NCBI GenBank assembly: GCA_938084085.1
Contig: CALKDV010000415.1
Coordinates: 1 to 6,653, forward strand
DNA: 6,653 nt
Source of the DNA: an uncultured Nannocystaceae bacterium
GTDB taxonomy: Bacteria; Myxococcota_A; Polyangia; Nannocystales; Nannocystaceae
Direction of reading: 5' to 3'
In this document: positions 5,314 through 6,653 of the stretch, piece after piece
How the letters are laid out: each line of letters begins with the position of its first letter
How positions within the stretch are numbered: the first letter of the stretch is position 1
Position numbers and translations under genes: made by a program
Notes under the pieces: model-generated
The model's database searches: none
Told to the model about the DNA's origin: nothing
The model's input: the letters and a program-made list of their open reading frames with translations, nothing else

Positions 5314-6653
5314 GGGCTGCTCTCCTCCTCGTCGGGGGTTGAGGGAGATGCGGGCGCCGTCGTGGCGCCGGAGGGTTCGGGCGCGTGGGATGTCTCCGGT
5401 GTCGAGGGGTCGTGATGGTCGCGGGGTGTCGCGTGAACGGAGGCTCGCGAGGCCCCCGAGAGCACGGCGGTGAGACCTGGGGAGACGAATCGCGCAAAGC
5501 CAACAGCGACGACGAGGCCAAAGGTCAACACGAGGCCCAGCTCAATCCACCCGCCTTGGCCACTCGCCAGCAGAGCGACCCCCGAGGTGGCTTGCCACAC
5601 GCAGAGCCAGATCCCCCAGCTTCGGCCACCTTTCGCGGGGTGAAATTGACAGATCGCGGCGGCGCTCGCGCCACACACCAAGAGCACGGGGAACAAGGCT
5701 GCCCCCACATCGAAGCGAGCGTTTGTTGCGAGCATGAGCGCCGCCGCGAGCGTTCCTGCCACACACATCCCGGTGGTCATCGCCTGGACCATGCTGCGAG
5801 AGCTCGCCCACGCGATGAAGGTGAGGAGCCAGAGTTGGATCACGACAATGGTCGTGAGGGATGACTCAAAATCTCTGACTTCAATCATGGCGGAGATGGC
5901 AGCCCCCCGCGGAGTCCCGACTTGTGTGATCAAGGGGAGGAAGGAGGGGTCCGCTCTTCGCAACTCAAATTCGTGCGTGAGGATCACGCGCTCGTCCTCG
6001 GTTCGGACGAAGCGGCGAATCCACTCACCGAGTCCGCTCTCCAGCGCGGCCACGGCGTCTGGGAAGCGCCGCAACTCGGTGGCGCCGTTAAGGAATTCGT
6101 TGAAGGCCTCGTCCCGAAATCCCTGGCTTTGCAAGATCTCCCGCAGGTCACCGATCTTCTCGTCGATGTTGAGGGTTCGTAAGGACCGGCGTCGACTCTC
6201 GAGCAGCTCGCCCGGGAGGACAAAGCTCCCTGGTGAATCGGCGCGGTTGGCGACCTCGCCTAGCAGGGCTCGCAAGGGCTGTAATGTGAGCGGCGCGCGG
6301 TCGAGGACCTCAAGGGTGGAGGCGCCCTCGCTCTCGAATCTAATTACGTTCCGTTCGACGAAGAAATCGCGCGCGACCGCGCGCTCTGTCTCCCCCGTGC
6401 GCGCGGATCCAAAGTCGAAGGAGGAGGACGGCGCGACTTGGAACTCCTGGAGGGACAGTGAGGCGAGGAGCAACACGCTGACGCAGAGGGCGACGGCGCG
6501 CGCGCGCGCCGGAAACGACACGGCCGGGGCCGAGCCACCCGCGGGGCTGACCAATTGGGCCGAGGGGTCGGCCTCGGGAGCATCGCGAGTGCACCAGGTC
6601 AAGATCGCCGAGACGGCGATCGCCGCCAGCCAGATCCACGCCATGTCACGCCA
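5310..6653 (-). CDS. RND/MMPL-family exporter, C-terminal half, 5' end cut by window edge
   Basis: The frame is open to the right edge, so the protein is truncated; the first visible Met (6644) lies just before a membrane helix and is unlikely to be the start. Counted from that Met (444 residues), predicted helices are at 3-18, 48-64, 264-281, 287-306, 313-333, 342-361 and 366-386, with a ~200-residue periplasmic domain between the second and third. This matches TM6, the cytoplasmic link, TM7, periplasmic loop 2 and TM8-12 of a 12-helix RND/MMPL protein. FVSPGLTAVLSG (386-397) follows the last helix as the family's usual end. A Pro/Ser/Thr-rich acidic tail (400-444) follows. The TM10-like segment has no Asp or Glu where MMPL proteins usually carry a proton-relay acid. 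The gene overlaps the LolA-like gene by 4 nt, indicating tight co-expression for export of a lipid or lipid-linked cargo from the inner membrane. Confidence 0.85.
   Translation of the reverse strand, partial: WRDMAWIWLAAIAVSAILTWCTRDAPEADPSAQLVSPAGGSAPAVSFPARARAVALCVSVLLLASLSLQEFQVAPSSSFDFGSARTGETERAVARDFFVERNVIRFESEGASTLEVLDRAPLTLQPLRALLGEVANRADSPGSFVLPGELLESRRRSLRTLNIDEKIGDLREILQSQGFRDEAFNEFLNGATELRRFPDAVAALESGLGEWIRRFVRTEDERVILTHEFELRRADPSFLPLITQVGTPRGAAISAMIEVRDFESSLTTIVVIQLWLLTFIAWASSRSMVQAMTTGMCVAGTLAAALMLATNARFDVGAALFPVLLVCGASAAAICQFHPAKGGRSWGIWLCVWQATSGVALLASGQGGWIELGLVLTFGLVVAVGFARFVSPGLTAVLSGASRASVHATPRDHHDPSTPETSHAPEPSGATTAPASPSTPDEEESSP
6495..6510. repeat. 16-bp alternating GC palindrome
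   Basis: GGCGCGCGCGCGCGCC is a perfect palindrome built on seven GC dinucleotides. It lies inside the exporter gene and encodes the Ala-Arg run just before TM7. It could form Z-DNA or a tight hairpin, but may simply reflect high-GC codon use. Confidence 0.6.

Overview
The window is GC-rich and densely coding, with several GTG starts. It encodes an HCD-type Hank's (eukaryote-like) Ser/Thr kinase, a stand-alone SCP2 protein and a LolA-like/RND (MMPL-type) exporter pair. This suggests a Gram-negative, double-membraned bacterium, perhaps of the Myxococcota/Deltaproteobacteria type. That placement is inferred from gene style; no rRNA or marker gene is present.

Layout. The left arm (1-1732, + strand) is a two-gene unit: the C-terminal part of a proline-free, all-helical coiled-coil protein, then a 337-residue protein of unknown function. 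It converges on the rest of the window, which is all on the - strand. Read in the direction of transcription (right to left), the - strand holds: (i) the C-terminal half of an RND/MMPL-family exporter running off the right edge, overlapping by 4 nt a periplasmic LolA-like protein; (ii) a 98-residue SCP2 sterol/lipid-binding protein with a good sigma70-type promoter, a clear ribosome binding site and a long hairpin behind it, so probably its own transcription unit; (iii) an RluA-family pseudouridine synthase, a soluble protein kinase with a non-RD catalytic loop, and a small protein that may have a type III secretion chaperone-like (CesT/YbjN) fold, spaced 12 and 7 nt apart.

How the genes may work together. 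The exporter and LolA-like protein fit extraction and transfer of a lipid or lipid-linked product from the inner towards the outer membrane, and the neighbouring SCP2 protein is also a lipid binder. The RluA-kinase-chaperone-like group looks translationally coupled, but the functional link between RNA modification and the kinase is unclear. No mobile elements, CRISPR arrays, tRNA or rRNA genes were seen. Every intergenic gap is under 110 bp. I found no clearly new system. The points most worth a second look are the atypical kinase, the lack of a visible acidic relay residue in the exporter, and the unidentified left-hand gene pair.
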